DNA of 47,675 bases from JBCCFK01 sp965262315 (lineage in GTDB: Bacteria; Actinomycetota; Acidimicrobiia; Acidimicrobiales; UBA8592), in assembly GCA_965262315.1 (NCBI GenBank), contig CBDHFJ010000097.1, positions 1 to 47,675 on the forward strand. Direction: 5' to 3'. How positions within the stretch are numbered: position 1 is the stretch's first letter; the number at the start of each line of letters is the position of its first letter. This document shows positions 17,011-26,148 of the stretch, piece by piece. Below the pieces are notes generated by a model, which saw only the letters and a list, made by a program, of their open reading frames with translations, did not search any database and was not told the origin of the DNA. The position numbers and the translations under genes were made by a program.

Positions 17011-17016
17011 TACAGT
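17011..17016 (+). promoter_or_regulatory. -10 element (TACAGT) of leaderless mshC
   Basis: TACAGT ends eight bases before the ATG at 17025; no Shine-Dalgarno sequence is visible. Confidence 0.55.
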
Positions 17017-17024
17017 CCTGGCCG

Positions 17025-18179
<1,155 letters not shown>

Positions 18180-18225
18180 CCTGCGGCCGTCCGCATCGAC
18201 GACACAGGTGAGGGGTGAGGGGAAC

Positions 18226-18978
18226 ATGCAGCGCGAAGCAGGCCAGCTCTGGTTCTTCGCGAGACACGTCTTGGGGCCGAGCTGTCGACTGTTCTGGCGA
18301 TTCGACGTCAACGGGCTCGACAACGTGCCCAGCGACGGGCCGGCGATCATGGCGCCCAACCACGTGTCGGTGATCGACTCGTTCTTCCTGCCGGCGGTGC
18401 TCGACCGCCGGATCACCTACGTGGGCAAGGCCGAGTACATGGACGACTGGAAGACGAAGTACCTCTTCCCGGCCCTCGGCATGGTCCCGATCGATCGGTC
18501 CGGGGGCGCGGCGAGCCAGGCCGCGCTCGACACCGCAGCCCGCATTCTCGATGCCGGGGAGCTCTTCGGGATCTATCCCGAGGGCACGCGCTCGCGGTCG
18601 GGCCACCTGCACAAGGGCCGGACCGGGGTGGCTCGTCTCGCCATGCGCACCGGCGCCCCGATCATTCCGGTGGGCCTCCGAGGAACGAGGGAGATCCAGC
18701 CACCGGATCAGCCGGCCCCGAAGCCCTTCATGACGGTCGAGATCAACATCGGTCGACCCATCGACCCCGCTCGGTTCCGGGCTCGCGACGGCGATCCGCT
18801 GCTCTATCGGGAGATGACCGACGAGCTGATGTTCGAGATCGCCCAACTGTCGGGGCAGACCTACGTGCACGAGTACGCCACCAAGGACGCCTCACAACCG
18901 ACTCCCGGGCCCGTCGGCCAGGCACCGATCGCCGAGGTTCGTAGTTCCGCCGACCTGCTTTCCTCGGCCGCGGGGTGA
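18226..18978 (+). CDS. 1-acylglycerol-3-phosphate acyltransferase (PlsC family)
   Basis: 250 residues. Transfers a fatty acyl group to a lysophosphatidic-acid-type acceptor at the membrane. Block I is NHVSVID (H46-x4-D51), block II lies around GMVPIDR, block III is YPEGTRSRSG and block IV is IIPVGLRGT, the full PlsC set. A GAGGGG ribosome site precedes the ATG. A C-terminal tail of about 40 residues rich in Pro, Ser and Ala is outside the domain. It follows mshC by 46 bp and probably shares its transcript. Confidence 0.88.
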   Translation: MQREAGQLWFFARHVLGPSCRLFWRFDVNGLDNVPSDGPAIMAPNHVSVIDSFFLPAVLDRRITYVGKAEYMDDWKTKYLFPALGMVPIDRSGGAASQAALDTAARILDAGELFGIYPEGTRSRSGHLHKGRTGVARLAMRTGAPIIPVGLRGTREIQPPDQPAPKPFMTVEINIGRPIDPARFRARDGDPLLYREMTDELMFEIAQLSGQTYVHEYATKDASQPTPGPVGQAPIAEVRSSADLLSSAAG

Positions 18979-18987
18979 CGGTGTCGA

Positions 18988-19003
18988 CCGCCCGCGTGGG
19001 CGG
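18988..19003 (+). terminator. Short GC hairpin after plsC
   Basis: Perfect six-bp stem CCGCCC / GGGCGG with a GCGT loop, ten bases after the plsC stop. There is no U-tract; it could terminate or merely protect the 3' end. The rest of 18979-19190 holds no gene I can support; a TTGACA at 19022 lacks a matching -10. Confidence 0.4.
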
Positions 19004-19190
19004 CCGGGCGACCGAGGCGACTTGACAAGAACGGCGCACGTCGCGTGCGTGAACGCCGCGCGCTCCGCTGCCCGTCGCGAGCCTGTCACCAGGCGCGATG
19101 GGGTCCGCGGCCGTTCAAGTTGCGCGATCTCGGCGACGCGAGTGGACTGGTCGGGCTGTATCGGGAGGAGAAATCGGGGGCTCGCAGCGC

Positions 19191-19862
19191 ATGGCAATCG
19201 AGGTGGAGACCAAAGACTGCACAGCCGTCACCGACGGTGAGCTCGACGAGATGGCCGAGCTCAGCGGTGAGAGCCGCCACAGCTTCTCGGTGGGCGTGTT
19301 GTCCAAGGAGACCGAGGAGTGGGTGCTGCTCACCACGGCACGCGACAACGGGCGCCTGAAGGGGTACGTGTTCAGCACCCTGGAGCGCATCGGTGGCACA
19401 CCGTGTGTGCTGATGGCGCTCGGTGCGGTCGGCAAGAACTCCAAGCGCACCACCGTCATGCGCGCGCTGATGTCGGAGATGTACCACCGGGCGCTCATGG
19501 CGTTCCCGGACGAAGACGTCCTGATCGGCACCCGTTTCGACGAGCCGTCGGGGTTCGAGCTGTTCTCGAGCGTGGACGAGATCGTGCCCCGGCCGGGTCA
19601 TCGAGCTTCCGGCGAGGAGCGGGCGTGGGGTCGCCGTCTCGTGAAGCGCTTCGGCATCGAGTCCGATCGCTACGACGACCGCTCGTTCTCGGTGGCCGGC
19701 GACGGTGATCAGCCGGTGCTGTTCGATCACGAGTCGCTCAAGGCCGACAAGATCAGCGAGGACGTGGTCGCCTTCTTCGACGAGGTCGAGCGCGACAACG
19801 GCGGGTACCTGATCGCCTTCGCATGGGTCGACGCCGAAGACCTGGAGAAGCTGGGCAGCTGA
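19191..19862 (+). CDS. Hypothetical protein
   Basis: I do not recognise this gene. 223 residues, acidic, soluble, with no signal peptide or membrane segment. The central part (VGVLSKETEEWVLLTTARDNGRLKG onward) alternates strands and helices in a way that recalls an acyltransferase-like fold, but no acetyl-CoA loop is clear. The start at 19191 is chosen because protein-like sequence (MAIEVETKDC) begins there. A GGGAGGAG lies about 20 bases upstream, farther than usual, so the start is uncertain. Codon use matches its neighbours. Its end overlaps the nitroreductase start. Confidence 0.7.
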   Translation: MAIEVETKDCTAVTDGELDEMAELSGESRHSFSVGVLSKETEEWVLLTTARDNGRLKGYVFSTLERIGGTPCVLMALGAVGKNSKRTTVMRALMSEMYHRALMAFPDEDVLIGTRFDEPSGFELFSSVDEIVPRPGHRASGEERAWGRRLVKRFGIESDRYDDRSFSVAGDGDQPVLFDHESLKADKISEDVVAFFDEVERDNGGYLIAFAWVDAEDLEKLGS

Positions 19863-20488
19863 CTGCCGACGGGGTCGGCGCCGAGTCGGCATTCGCCCGG
19901 CTCGTTCGCAACCGGCGCATGACGCGCGCGTTCACGGCCGAGCCGGTGTCGGATGACGTCATCGACGACATCATCGACCTGGCCCGGCGCAGCCCTGCCG
20001 CGGGCAACACCGCGGCGCTCGACTTCCTGGTGTTGGCGGGAGCGGACGAGGTCGACCGCTACTGGGAGACCACGCTGCCGCCTGAGGCCCGCTCGACCTT
20101 CCCGTGGCCCGATCTGTTGGCCGCGCCGGTGCTGGTCGTGCCGTGGGTCCGCCCGGGCGCGTACACCGAGCGCTACGCCGAGCCCGACAAGGCGAGGACC
20201 GGACTCGGCGCCGGTGAGGACGCGTGGTCGACGCCGTACTGGTGGGTCGACGGAGGCATGGCGGCGATGCTCGTGCTGCTGGCCGCGGCGGACCGCGGCC
20301 TGGGCGCCCTGTTCTTCGGCGTGTTCGACCACGAGCCGGCGGTCGCCGAGACCTTCGGAGTGCCGGGGGACCGCAGGGCCATCGGCGCGATCGCGGTCGG
20401 GCACCCCGCTCCCGCCCAGCGGCCCAGCCGTTCCGCGGCCCGTGGGCGCCCGCCGCTCGACGACGTGATCCATCGCGGCCAGTGGTGA
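19823..20488 (+). CDS. Nitroreductase family protein
   Basis: About 200-221 residues of the nitroreductase fold: RRMTRAFTAEPVSDDVIDDIIDLARRSPAAGNT (FMN phosphate contacts), a central WWVDGGMAAMLVLLAAADRGLGALFFGVF, and AIGAIAVGHP near the end. Such proteins bind FMN or F420 and reduce nitro, quinone or related substrates with NAD(P)H. The listed ATG at 19823 overlaps the previous gene by 40 bp; the next ATG (19919) would cut into the FMN-binding segment. A CTG start near 19859 is conceivable. Confidence 0.8.
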   Translation: MGRRRRPGEAGQLTADGVGAESAFARLVRNRRMTRAFTAEPVSDDVIDDIIDLARRSPAAGNTAALDFLVLAGADEVDRYWETTLPPEARSTFPWPDLLAAPVLVVPWVRPGAYTERYAEPDKARTGLGAGEDAWSTPYWWVDGGMAAMLVLLAAADRGLGALFFGVFDHEPAVAETFGVPGDRRAIGAIAVGHPAPAQRPSRSAARGRPPLDDVIHRGQW

Positions 20489-20526
20489 TCCCGGCAGCAG
20501 CTGGTCGGCGGATCCGGGCCCTGCAG

Positions 20527-20532
20527 TACAGT
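20527..20532 (+). promoter_or_regulatory. -10-like TACAGT before the DUF35/thiolase pair
   Basis: TACAGT lies 33 bases before the ATG at 20566. With a start near 20540 the message has a short leader that includes a GGAGG (20557-20561), so unlike the leaderless genes this one uses a ribosome site. Confidence 0.4.
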
Positions 20533-20565
20533 CGACGCCGACCGACCTGACCATTCGGAGGACCG

Positions 20566-20991
20566 ATGGCAACCAAGACCGCGAAGAAGGGTGCCGAACC
20601 GGAGCAGATCCCCTTCGTCGACTATCTGGTGCTCGGCAAGACCCCGTATCTGCGCGCGAACGAGTGCAAGAGCTGCGGTGCCCGCTACTTCGACCGTCGT
20701 AACGCATGCTCGGCCTGCTTCGACACCGAGTTCAAGAAGGTCCGGGTCAAGAACAAGGGCGTGGTCACGAGCTTCAGCATCGTGGCCATGGGTCCCAAGC
20801 CGTTCGTGTCCGCCGTGGTCGACTGCGACGGCACGAGTGTCAAGTGCACGCTCATCGGCGTGGACCCCGACCCCGAACAGGTCCACCTGGGGATGCAGGT
20901 GAAGCTCGCCACCTACTCCATGGGCCTCGACGACAACGGTGTCGAAGCCATCGGCTTCGGCTTCACACCCGTGGGCTCGGCCCGTCGTTGA
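20566..20991 (+). CDS. Zn-ribbon OB-fold protein (DUF35)
   Basis: 141 residues. A rubredoxin-like zinc ribbon C34-x2-C37-x10-C48-x2-C51 is followed by an OB-fold (KGVVTSFSIVAMGPKPFVSAVVDCDG). DUF35 proteins bind acyl-CoA and partner with thiolases or hydratases, as in sterol side-chain degradation and in thiolase/HMG-CoA synthase complexes. The SCP-x-type thiolase gene 142 bp downstream is the expected partner. The N-terminal 12 residues are basic (ATKTAKKG). Confidence 0.88.
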   Translation: MATKTAKKGAEPEQIPFVDYLVLGKTPYLRANECKSCGARYFDRRNACSACFDTEFKKVRVKNKGVVTSFSIVAMGPKPFVSAVVDCDGTSVKCTLIGVDPDPEQVHLGMQVKLATYSMGLDDNGVEAIGFGFTPVGSARR

Positions 20992-21133
20992 CGCTCCTGG
21001 TCCGGTTCCGCTCACGCGCTCGGCGCCAGGCCGCTCGGGCCGTGCCTCCCGCGCTCGGCGGCCCGCTGCTCGGGACCTTCGCCTGATCTGACAAACTGAA
21101 CGCCGACCGCTGACCTCGAACACGGAGACTCCC

Positions 21134-22339
21134 ATGGCCGCAGATGACATCTGGATCGTCGGATCCAACATGACCAAGTTCGGCAAGCACCCGGACAAGG
21201 ATGCGATCGACCTGGCGTCGGAGGCCTCGATGGCAGCGCTGTCCGACGCGGGCATCACCATGGCCGAGGTCGGCGTTCTCGGTGTCGGCAACCTGATGAA
21301 CGCCGGCGCAGGTGTGGGTCAGCAGCTCCAGAAGCAGATCGGCCAGACCGGAATCCCCGTGTTCAACGTCGCCAACGCGTGCGCCACGGGCGCCACGGCG
21401 CTGCGGGTCGCGGTGATGGCCGTCAAGGCCGGCGAGACCGACGTCGGCATGGCGGTCGGGGTCGAGAAGCTGGCCGGCGCCGGCTTGCTCGGGCAGGCCA
21501 ACCGGGTCCCGAAGGACACCAAGACCTGGACGCCCAGCGGCCGGATCGGCGCTTTGGATGTCACCGAGGGTCGGGTCGGGACCGGCATCATGCCCGGCGT
21601 CTTCGCACAGGTCGGCATGGAGTACGGCCACAAGTACGGCGGCACCAGCTTCGAGTTGTTCGCCAAGATCTCCGAGAAGAATCACGCCCACTCGACGCTC
21701 AACCCCCTGGCCGCCTACCAGAAGCGGTTCACGCTCGACGAGATCATGAACGACGTCATGATCGCCTACCCGAACACTCGTCCGATGTGCTCGGGCAACT
21801 GCGACGGCGCCGCCGCGATGATCGTGATGAGCGACGCTCGGAAGAAGAAGCTCCCCAAGGCGACCCAGAAGCGTGCGGTCAAGATCTCTGCGTCGGTCCT
21901 CACCACCGACCCGTGGCAGGAGGCCTGTCAGGTCCTGCCCGACGTGAACACCCTGACCCGCAACGCCGCGAAGCAGGCGTACGAGGCCGCCGGTGTCGGT
22001 CCCGAGGACCTCGACCTGGTCGAGCTCCACGACTGCTTCGCCACCGCCGAGCTCGTGCACTACGACAACCTGATGTTGTGCGAAGAGGGCGGCGCGGCCG
22101 ACTTCTTCGAGTCGGGCGCCCCTTGGCGCGACGGTGCGACACCGGTGAACGTCTCGGGCGGCCTGCAGTCCAAGGGCCACCCGATCTCGGCCACCGGCAT
22201 CGCCAACATCCACGAGATCGTCATGCACCTCCGCAACGAGGCCGGCGATCGCCAGATCAACAAGGCCAAGGTCGGGCTGGCCCACGTGATCGGCCTCGGC
22301 TCCGCCTGCGGCGTCCACATCCTGGAAAAGGCGGCGTGA
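21134..22339 (+). CDS. Thiolase family protein (SCP-x type acetyl-CoA acetyltransferase)
   Basis: 401 residues of the thiolase fold. The nucleophile is C83 in NACATGATAL; other conserved blocks are ELHDCFATAEL and GGLQSKGHPISATGIA (catalytic histidine). The layout is that of SCP2/SCP-x thiolases and lipid-transfer proteins rather than FadA. Because C83 is kept, a thiolase is more likely than an Ltp2-type aldolase. It probably works with the DUF35 protein upstream on branched or steroid-like acyl-CoA. A GGAG ribosome site precedes the ATG. A strong hairpin follows the stop. Confidence 0.85.
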   Translation: MAADDIWIVGSNMTKFGKHPDKDAIDLASEASMAALSDAGITMAEVGVLGVGNLMNAGAGVGQQLQKQIGQTGIPVFNVANACATGATALRVAVMAVKAGETDVGMAVGVEKLAGAGLLGQANRVPKDTKTWTPSGRIGALDVTEGRVGTGIMPGVFAQVGMEYGHKYGGTSFELFAKISEKNHAHSTLNPLAAYQKRFTLDEIMNDVMIAYPNTRPMCSGNCDGAAAMIVMSDARKKKLPKATQKRAVKISASVLTTDPWQEACQVLPDVNTLTRNAAKQAYEAAGVGPEDLDLVELHDCFATAELVHYDNLMLCEEGGAADFFESGAPWRDGATPVNVSGGLQSKGHPISATGIANIHEIVMHLRNEAGDRQINKAKVGLAHVIGLGSACGVHILEKAA

Positions 22340-22343
22340 CCTC

Positions 22344-22368
22344 GACCGGGAACCTCCGGTTCCCGGTC
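22344..22368. terminator. Perfect 10-bp hairpin between convergent genes
   Basis: Stem GACCGGGAAC / GTTCCCGGTC with a 5-nt loop, four bases after the thiolase stop. It lies between convergent transcripts, and the stem is symmetrical, so it can act in both directions. No long U-run. Confidence 0.65.
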
Positions 22369-22409
22369 CACGAGCGTTCGTCGGCCCGACGACCGCGGCT
22401 CCTGCTCCT

Positions 22410-24401
22410 CTAGGTGGCCTCGAGTTGGCGGACGAGGGCGGCGGGAGTGCTCGCCGGAAGGCCGCACGTGTAGTTGTGGCACACGTAGGCGTGGCCGTTG
22501 TCTCGGTCGAGCCACAGCGGTGAGTCGTAGGGCTCGCCCCATGCGACCACGGTGTTCGGGCGGTAGCGGAGACGAAGGACCTCCACCAGTTCCTCCGGTT
22601 CACCGGGGATGACGATCTCGGTGAACCCGTGCTGCATCAGGTCCAGGCCGGTGAGCACGTGGGCGAACCCCATCGGCTGGGCCACGGCATGGGCGCCGAG
22701 CAGTCGGAGGATGTCTTCGGCCCTCGCGGTCATGTGTTGGTTGCCGGTCAACGCACCGAGGCGGAGGAGGGCGACTGCAGCGCTGCTGTTCGCGGAGGGG
22801 ATGGCCCCGTCGGCCACGTCCTTGGGGCGGGTGATCAGCGGGTCCGCGTCGCTGCCGGTGGTGAAGACGCCGCCGTTGGTGTCGTCCCAGAAGAGATCGA
22901 GCAGCTGCTCGGCCGTCTCGGTTGCGGCGTCGATCCACCGCGCCTGGCCCGATGCCTCGGCCAGTCGGGTGAAGGCGTCGATGACGGCGGTGAGGTCGGC
23001 GGCGACGGCGAGGTGACGAGCCCCGCCGGGGAGGTTGGCCGCCGCGGCCTGCCAGGATCGCAACCAGCGGCCGTCGGGTCGGCGCATCGATGCGAGAAGG
23101 AACTCGCCGTTGCGGATGGCAGCCGAGCGCCACTGGTGGTTGGACGTCACGAACGCCGCCTCGGCGATGCTGGAGAGCATCAGGCCGTTCCACTCGGTCA
23201 GGACCTTGTCGTCGAGGCCGGGTCGGATGCGCATCTCTCGCGCCTGGAAGAGGCGCTGGCGGCTCAGCTCGACCGACGACGGCCGGATGAGGTCCCCGCG
23301 GGTGGGGCGCCACAGGATGTTGCGCCCCTCGAAGTTGCCCTCGCTGGTCACCCCGTACCAATTGAGGAACTCGGGGGCGTCGTCGCCGAGCACCATGTGG
23401 ATCTGTTCGGGCGTCCACACGTAGAACTTGCCCTCGACCCCCTCGCTGTCGGCGTCCTCGGCGGAGTAGAAGCCACCATCGGGACTCCGCAGATCTCGGA
23501 GGACGTAGGTGATCACCTCGTCGACGACCTGGAGGTAGCGCTCCTTGCCGGTGACCTGCCAGGCGTGCAGGTACGCGCGGACGAAGAGCGCGTTGTCGTA
23601 CAGCATCTTCTCGAAGTGTGGAACGATCCACTGGGCATCGGTCGAATAGCGCGCGAACCCACCGCCGAGGTGGTCGTAGATCCCGCCCGATGCCATGGCA
23701 TCGAGCGAGTTGGTCACGATCTGGAGCACGTCGTCGTCGCCCGTCCGTTGATGGGACCGGAGCAACGCATCGAGCGCGAGGGTGTGGGGGAACTTGGGCA
23801 CCGTGCCGAATCCGCCCCACGCGGCGTCGTAGTGCTCGCGGAGACGCCGGGTGGCTGCCTCGAGCGCACCGGGGTCGGGAAGCTGGCGGTCCGGTTCGAG
23901 GCGGCCGGCGCGTCCGACCGCAGCCGTGAGCTCGCCCGCCTGGGCGGCGACCTCGTCGGGGTTGTCGCGCCAGGCCGCTGCGACCCGCGTCAGGACGTCG
24001 GAGAACGAGGGCATCCCGCCCCGGGCTGTCGGTGGGAAGTAGGTCCCGGCGAAGAACGGTTCGCCGGTCGGGGTGAGGAACACGGTCATGGGCCAGCCAC
24101 CACGCCCAGTGAGGGCTTGGAGCGCTTCCATGTAGATGGCGTCGACGTCCGGCCGTTCCTCGCGGTCGACCTTCACGTTGACGAACCAGTCGTTCATCAG
24201 CGCCGCGGTCTCGGGGTCCTCGAACGACTCGTGCGCCATCACGTGGCACCAGTGGCACGACGAGTACCCGATGGACAACAAGATGGGCTGTCGCCGGCTC
24301 TGCGCCGCGTCGAACGCCGCGCTGCCCCAGGCGTACCACTCGACCGGGTTGTCGGCGTGTTGCCGGAGATAGGGGCTCGACTCGGCGGCGAGGCGATTCA
24401 T
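22410..24401 (-). CDS. Thioredoxin domain-containing protein (DUF255, YyaL/SSP411 type)
   Basis: 663 residues. The N-terminal DUF255 thioredoxin-like domain has the family signature NRLAAESSPYLRQHADNPV, YSSCHWCHVM (CxxC redox pair) and VKVDREERPDVD. The remainder is an (alpha/alpha)6-barrel related to N-acylglucosamine 2-epimerases (EKMLYDNALFVRAY, AEDADSEG, EWNGLMLSSIAEA). The exact reaction is not established for the family. A TAGCAT box six bases before the ATG suggests leaderless transcription. The next gene, menA, is divergent. Confidence 0.9.
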   Translation of the reverse strand: MNRLAAESSPYLRQHADNPVEWYAWGSAAFDAAQSRRQPILLSIGYSSCHWCHVMAHESFEDPETAALMNDWFVNVKVDREERPDVDAIYMEALQALTGRGGWPMTVFLTPTGEPFFAGTYFPPTARGGMPSFSDVLTRVAAAWRDNPDEVAAQAGELTAAVGRAGRLEPDRQLPDPGALEAATRRLREHYDAAWGGFGTVPKFPHTLALDALLRSHQRTGDDDVLQIVTNSLDAMASGGIYDHLGGGFARYSTDAQWIVPHFEKMLYDNALFVRAYLHAWQVTGKERYLQVVDEVITYVLRDLRSPDGGFYSAEDADSEGVEGKFYVWTPEQIHMVLGDDAPEFLNWYGVTSEGNFEGRNILWRPTRGDLIRPSSVELSRQRLFQAREMRIRPGLDDKVLTEWNGLMLSSIAEAAFVTSNHQWRSAAIRNGEFLLASMRRPDGRWLRSWQAAAANLPGGARHLAVAADLTAVIDAFTRLAEASGQARWIDAATETAEQLLDLFWDDTNGGVFTTGSDADPLITRPKDVADGAIPSANSSAAVALLRLGALTGNQHMTARAEDILRLLGAHAVAQPMGFAHVLTGLDLMQHGFTEIVIPGEPEELVEVLRLRYRPNTVVAWGEPYDSPLWLDRDNGHAYVCHNYTCGLPASTPAALVRQLEAT

Positions 24402-24407
24402 GGCCGC

Positions 24408-24413
24408 ATGCTA
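24408..24413 (-). promoter_or_regulatory. -10 element (TAGCAT) of leaderless DUF255 gene
   Basis: TAGCAT on the minus strand, six bases before the ATG at 24401. Confidence 0.5.
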
Positions 24414-24487
24414 CGGCAGCACCCCCGGCTCCACGCCGAGCCCCGCCGGGTTTGGGGCCGGCGCCGTCGCGGACACACACTGGAGGG

Positions 24488-25396
24488 GTGACCACCACCT
24501 CAGCACCGTCGGGCATCGGCCTGTGGGTCGCCGGCGCTCGACTTCGGACGCTGCCTGCGGCCGTCGTCCCCGTCCTGGTCGGGACCGCCGCGGCGTTCGA
24601 CGGCGACGCCGGCAACGACGGAGGGGTCATCTGGTGGCGTTTCGCGGTCGCGATGGTCGTGTCACTCGCGCTCCAGGTCGGGGTGAACTACGCGAACGAC
24701 TACTCCGACGGGGTGCGCGGCACCGATGACCAGCGGGTGGGTCCCCTCCGCCTGGTGGGATCGGGCCTGGTCGAGCCGCGGGCGGTGAAGGTCGCGGCGT
24801 TCGCCTCGTTCGGCGTGGCCGCGGTGGCCGGCCTCGGTCTCGCGATCGCGACGTCCTGGTGGCTGGTCCTCGTCGGGCTCGCGTCGATCCTCGCCGGCTG
24901 GTTCTACACGGGTGGCTCCAACCCGTACGGATACCTGGGGCTGGGTGAGGTGTTCGTGTTCGTGTTCTTCGGTCTCGTCGCGTCGGTGGGCAGCACGTTC
25001 GTCCAGACCGAACGAGTGGACGGCTGGCCGGTGTTGGTGGCGGTCCCCGTCGGGCTGCTGGCCACGGCTCTGCTCGTCACCAACAATCTGCGCGACATCC
25101 CCACCGATCGAGAGTCGGGCAAGCGCACGCTGGCGGTGCGGCTCGGCGAGCAGCGGACACGGTGGACGTACGTCGGGATGCTGGCGGTCGCCGCAACGCT
25201 CATCGTGGTGGTCGCGATCGGGTGGCGGTGGCCCGCGATCCTCGGGCTGGTGGCGTTCGTGGCGGCGGTCCGGCCGATTCGCCTGGTGCTGGGGGGAGCG
25301 GTCGGTCAGGCGCTGATTCCCGTGCTCGGGGACACCGGACGCGTCCAGCTGGCGATGGGGTGCGGTCTCGCGGTCGGTCTCGTGGTCGGGGCCTGA
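24488..25396 (+). CDS. menA: 1,4-dihydroxy-2-naphthoate polyprenyltransferase
   Basis: 302 residues, about eight membrane helices, UbiA superfamily. Attaches a polyprenyl chain to dihydroxynaphthoate in menaquinone synthesis. The first aspartate-rich motif is NYANDYSDGVRGTD and the second is NNLRDIPTDRESGKRTLAVRLG, both diagnostic for MenA. GTG at 24488 is chosen because GGAGGGG precedes it directly and the family N-terminus (LWVAGARLRTLPAAVVPVL) follows. The gene converges with menG, the next enzyme of the pathway. Confidence 0.92.
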   Translation: MTTTSAPSGIGLWVAGARLRTLPAAVVPVLVGTAAAFDGDAGNDGGVIWWRFAVAMVVSLALQVGVNYANDYSDGVRGTDDQRVGPLRLVGSGLVEPRAVKVAAFASFGVAAVAGLGLAIATSWWLVLVGLASILAGWFYTGGSNPYGYLGLGEVFVFVFFGLVASVGSTFVQTERVDGWPVLVAVPVGLLATALLVTNNLRDIPTDRESGKRTLAVRLGEQRTRWTYVGMLAVAATLIVVVAIGWRWPAILGLVAFVAAVRPIRLVLGGAVGQALIPVLGDTGRVQLAMGCGLAVGLVVGA

Positions 25397-25402
25397 GGAT
25401 GC

Positions 25403-26098
25403 TCAGGCGCGGGTCGCGGTGATGAGTTGGGCTGCGCCAGGCGACAGGAGTTGACGGTCGACGTCGGTGAACCCGGCGCGTTCGAGGTCGGCGAGCATGA
25501 CCTGGGGCTCTGGGAGGTACGCCACCGACTTGGGCAGGTAGGCGTACGCAGCGCGGTCCGACAGCAGTCCGCCGATGCGGGGAACGACCTTGCCGAAGTA
25601 GAGCCCGTGCCCCCATCGGAGGACCCGATTCTCGGGCTCGGCGACGTCGAGGAGGCCGATGCGGCCACCGGGGCGGACGACCCGGCCGAGTTCCGCGAAG
25701 AACGCGGGGAGCTCGACCAGATTGCGGAGTGCGAAGCCACAGGTCGCGCCGTCGACCGCGCGGTCGGGCACCGGCAGACGCAGGATGTCAGCGTGGACCA
25801 GGGGAGCGCCGGTTCGCGCCGCGGAGAGCATGCCGAAGCTGATGTCGTAGCCGATCGGACGAAGGCCGGCGTCGCCGAGGTCGACGCAGAAGTCGCCGGT
25901 GCCGCAGGCCAGGTCGATCACCGTGGCATCGCGAGGAAGCGCCAGGTCACGGACCGTGCGCTTGCGCCAGCGGACGTCGAGGCGGAACGTCATGATCCGG
26001 TTCACCATGTCGTAGCGCGGCGCGATGGTGTCGAACATCGATCGCACGGCGCGGACCTTCTCGTCGCCTTGGGGGAGCCGTTCGGGGTCGATCGCCAT
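25403..26098 (-). CDS. menG: Demethylmenaquinone methyltransferase
   Basis: 231 residues. SAM-dependent C-methylation of demethylmenaquinone, the last step of menaquinone synthesis. UbiE/MenG motifs: VRSMFDTIAPRYDMVNRIMTFRLD, VIDLACGTGDFCVDL (SAM binding), CGFALRNLVELPAFFAELGRVVRPGGRIGLLD, YAYLPKSVAYLP. An upstream ATG (26134) exists, but the family start and a TACCCT box seven bases before 26098 favour the shorter form. It ends 6 bp from the end of menA. Confidence 0.92.
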   Translation of the reverse strand: MAIDPERLPQGDEKVRAVRSMFDTIAPRYDMVNRIMTFRLDVRWRKRTVRDLALPRDATVIDLACGTGDFCVDLGDAGLRPIGYDISFGMLSAARTGAPLVHADILRLPVPDRAVDGATCGFALRNLVELPAFFAELGRVVRPGGRIGLLDVAEPENRVLRWGHGLYFGKVVPRIGGLLSDRAAYAYLPKSVAYLPEPQVMLADLERAGFTDVDRQLLSPGAAQLITATRA

Positions 26099-26105
26099 GC
26101 CACCG

Positions 26106-26111
26106 AGGGTA
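26106..26111 (-). promoter_or_regulatory. -10 element (TACCCT) of leaderless menG
   Basis: TACCCT on the minus strand ends seven bases before the ATG at 26098 and supports that start. Confidence 0.5.
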
Positions 26112-26148
26112 CGTGGACCGGTTGACCGGGCCACAGCTCATCCGGTGG

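Noticed and set aside
18979..19190. Possible tRNA or small RNA in the plsC-hypothetical gap
   Set aside because: No cloverleaf, no GTTCGA T-loop and no terminator with U-run; the isolated TTGACA lacks a -10.
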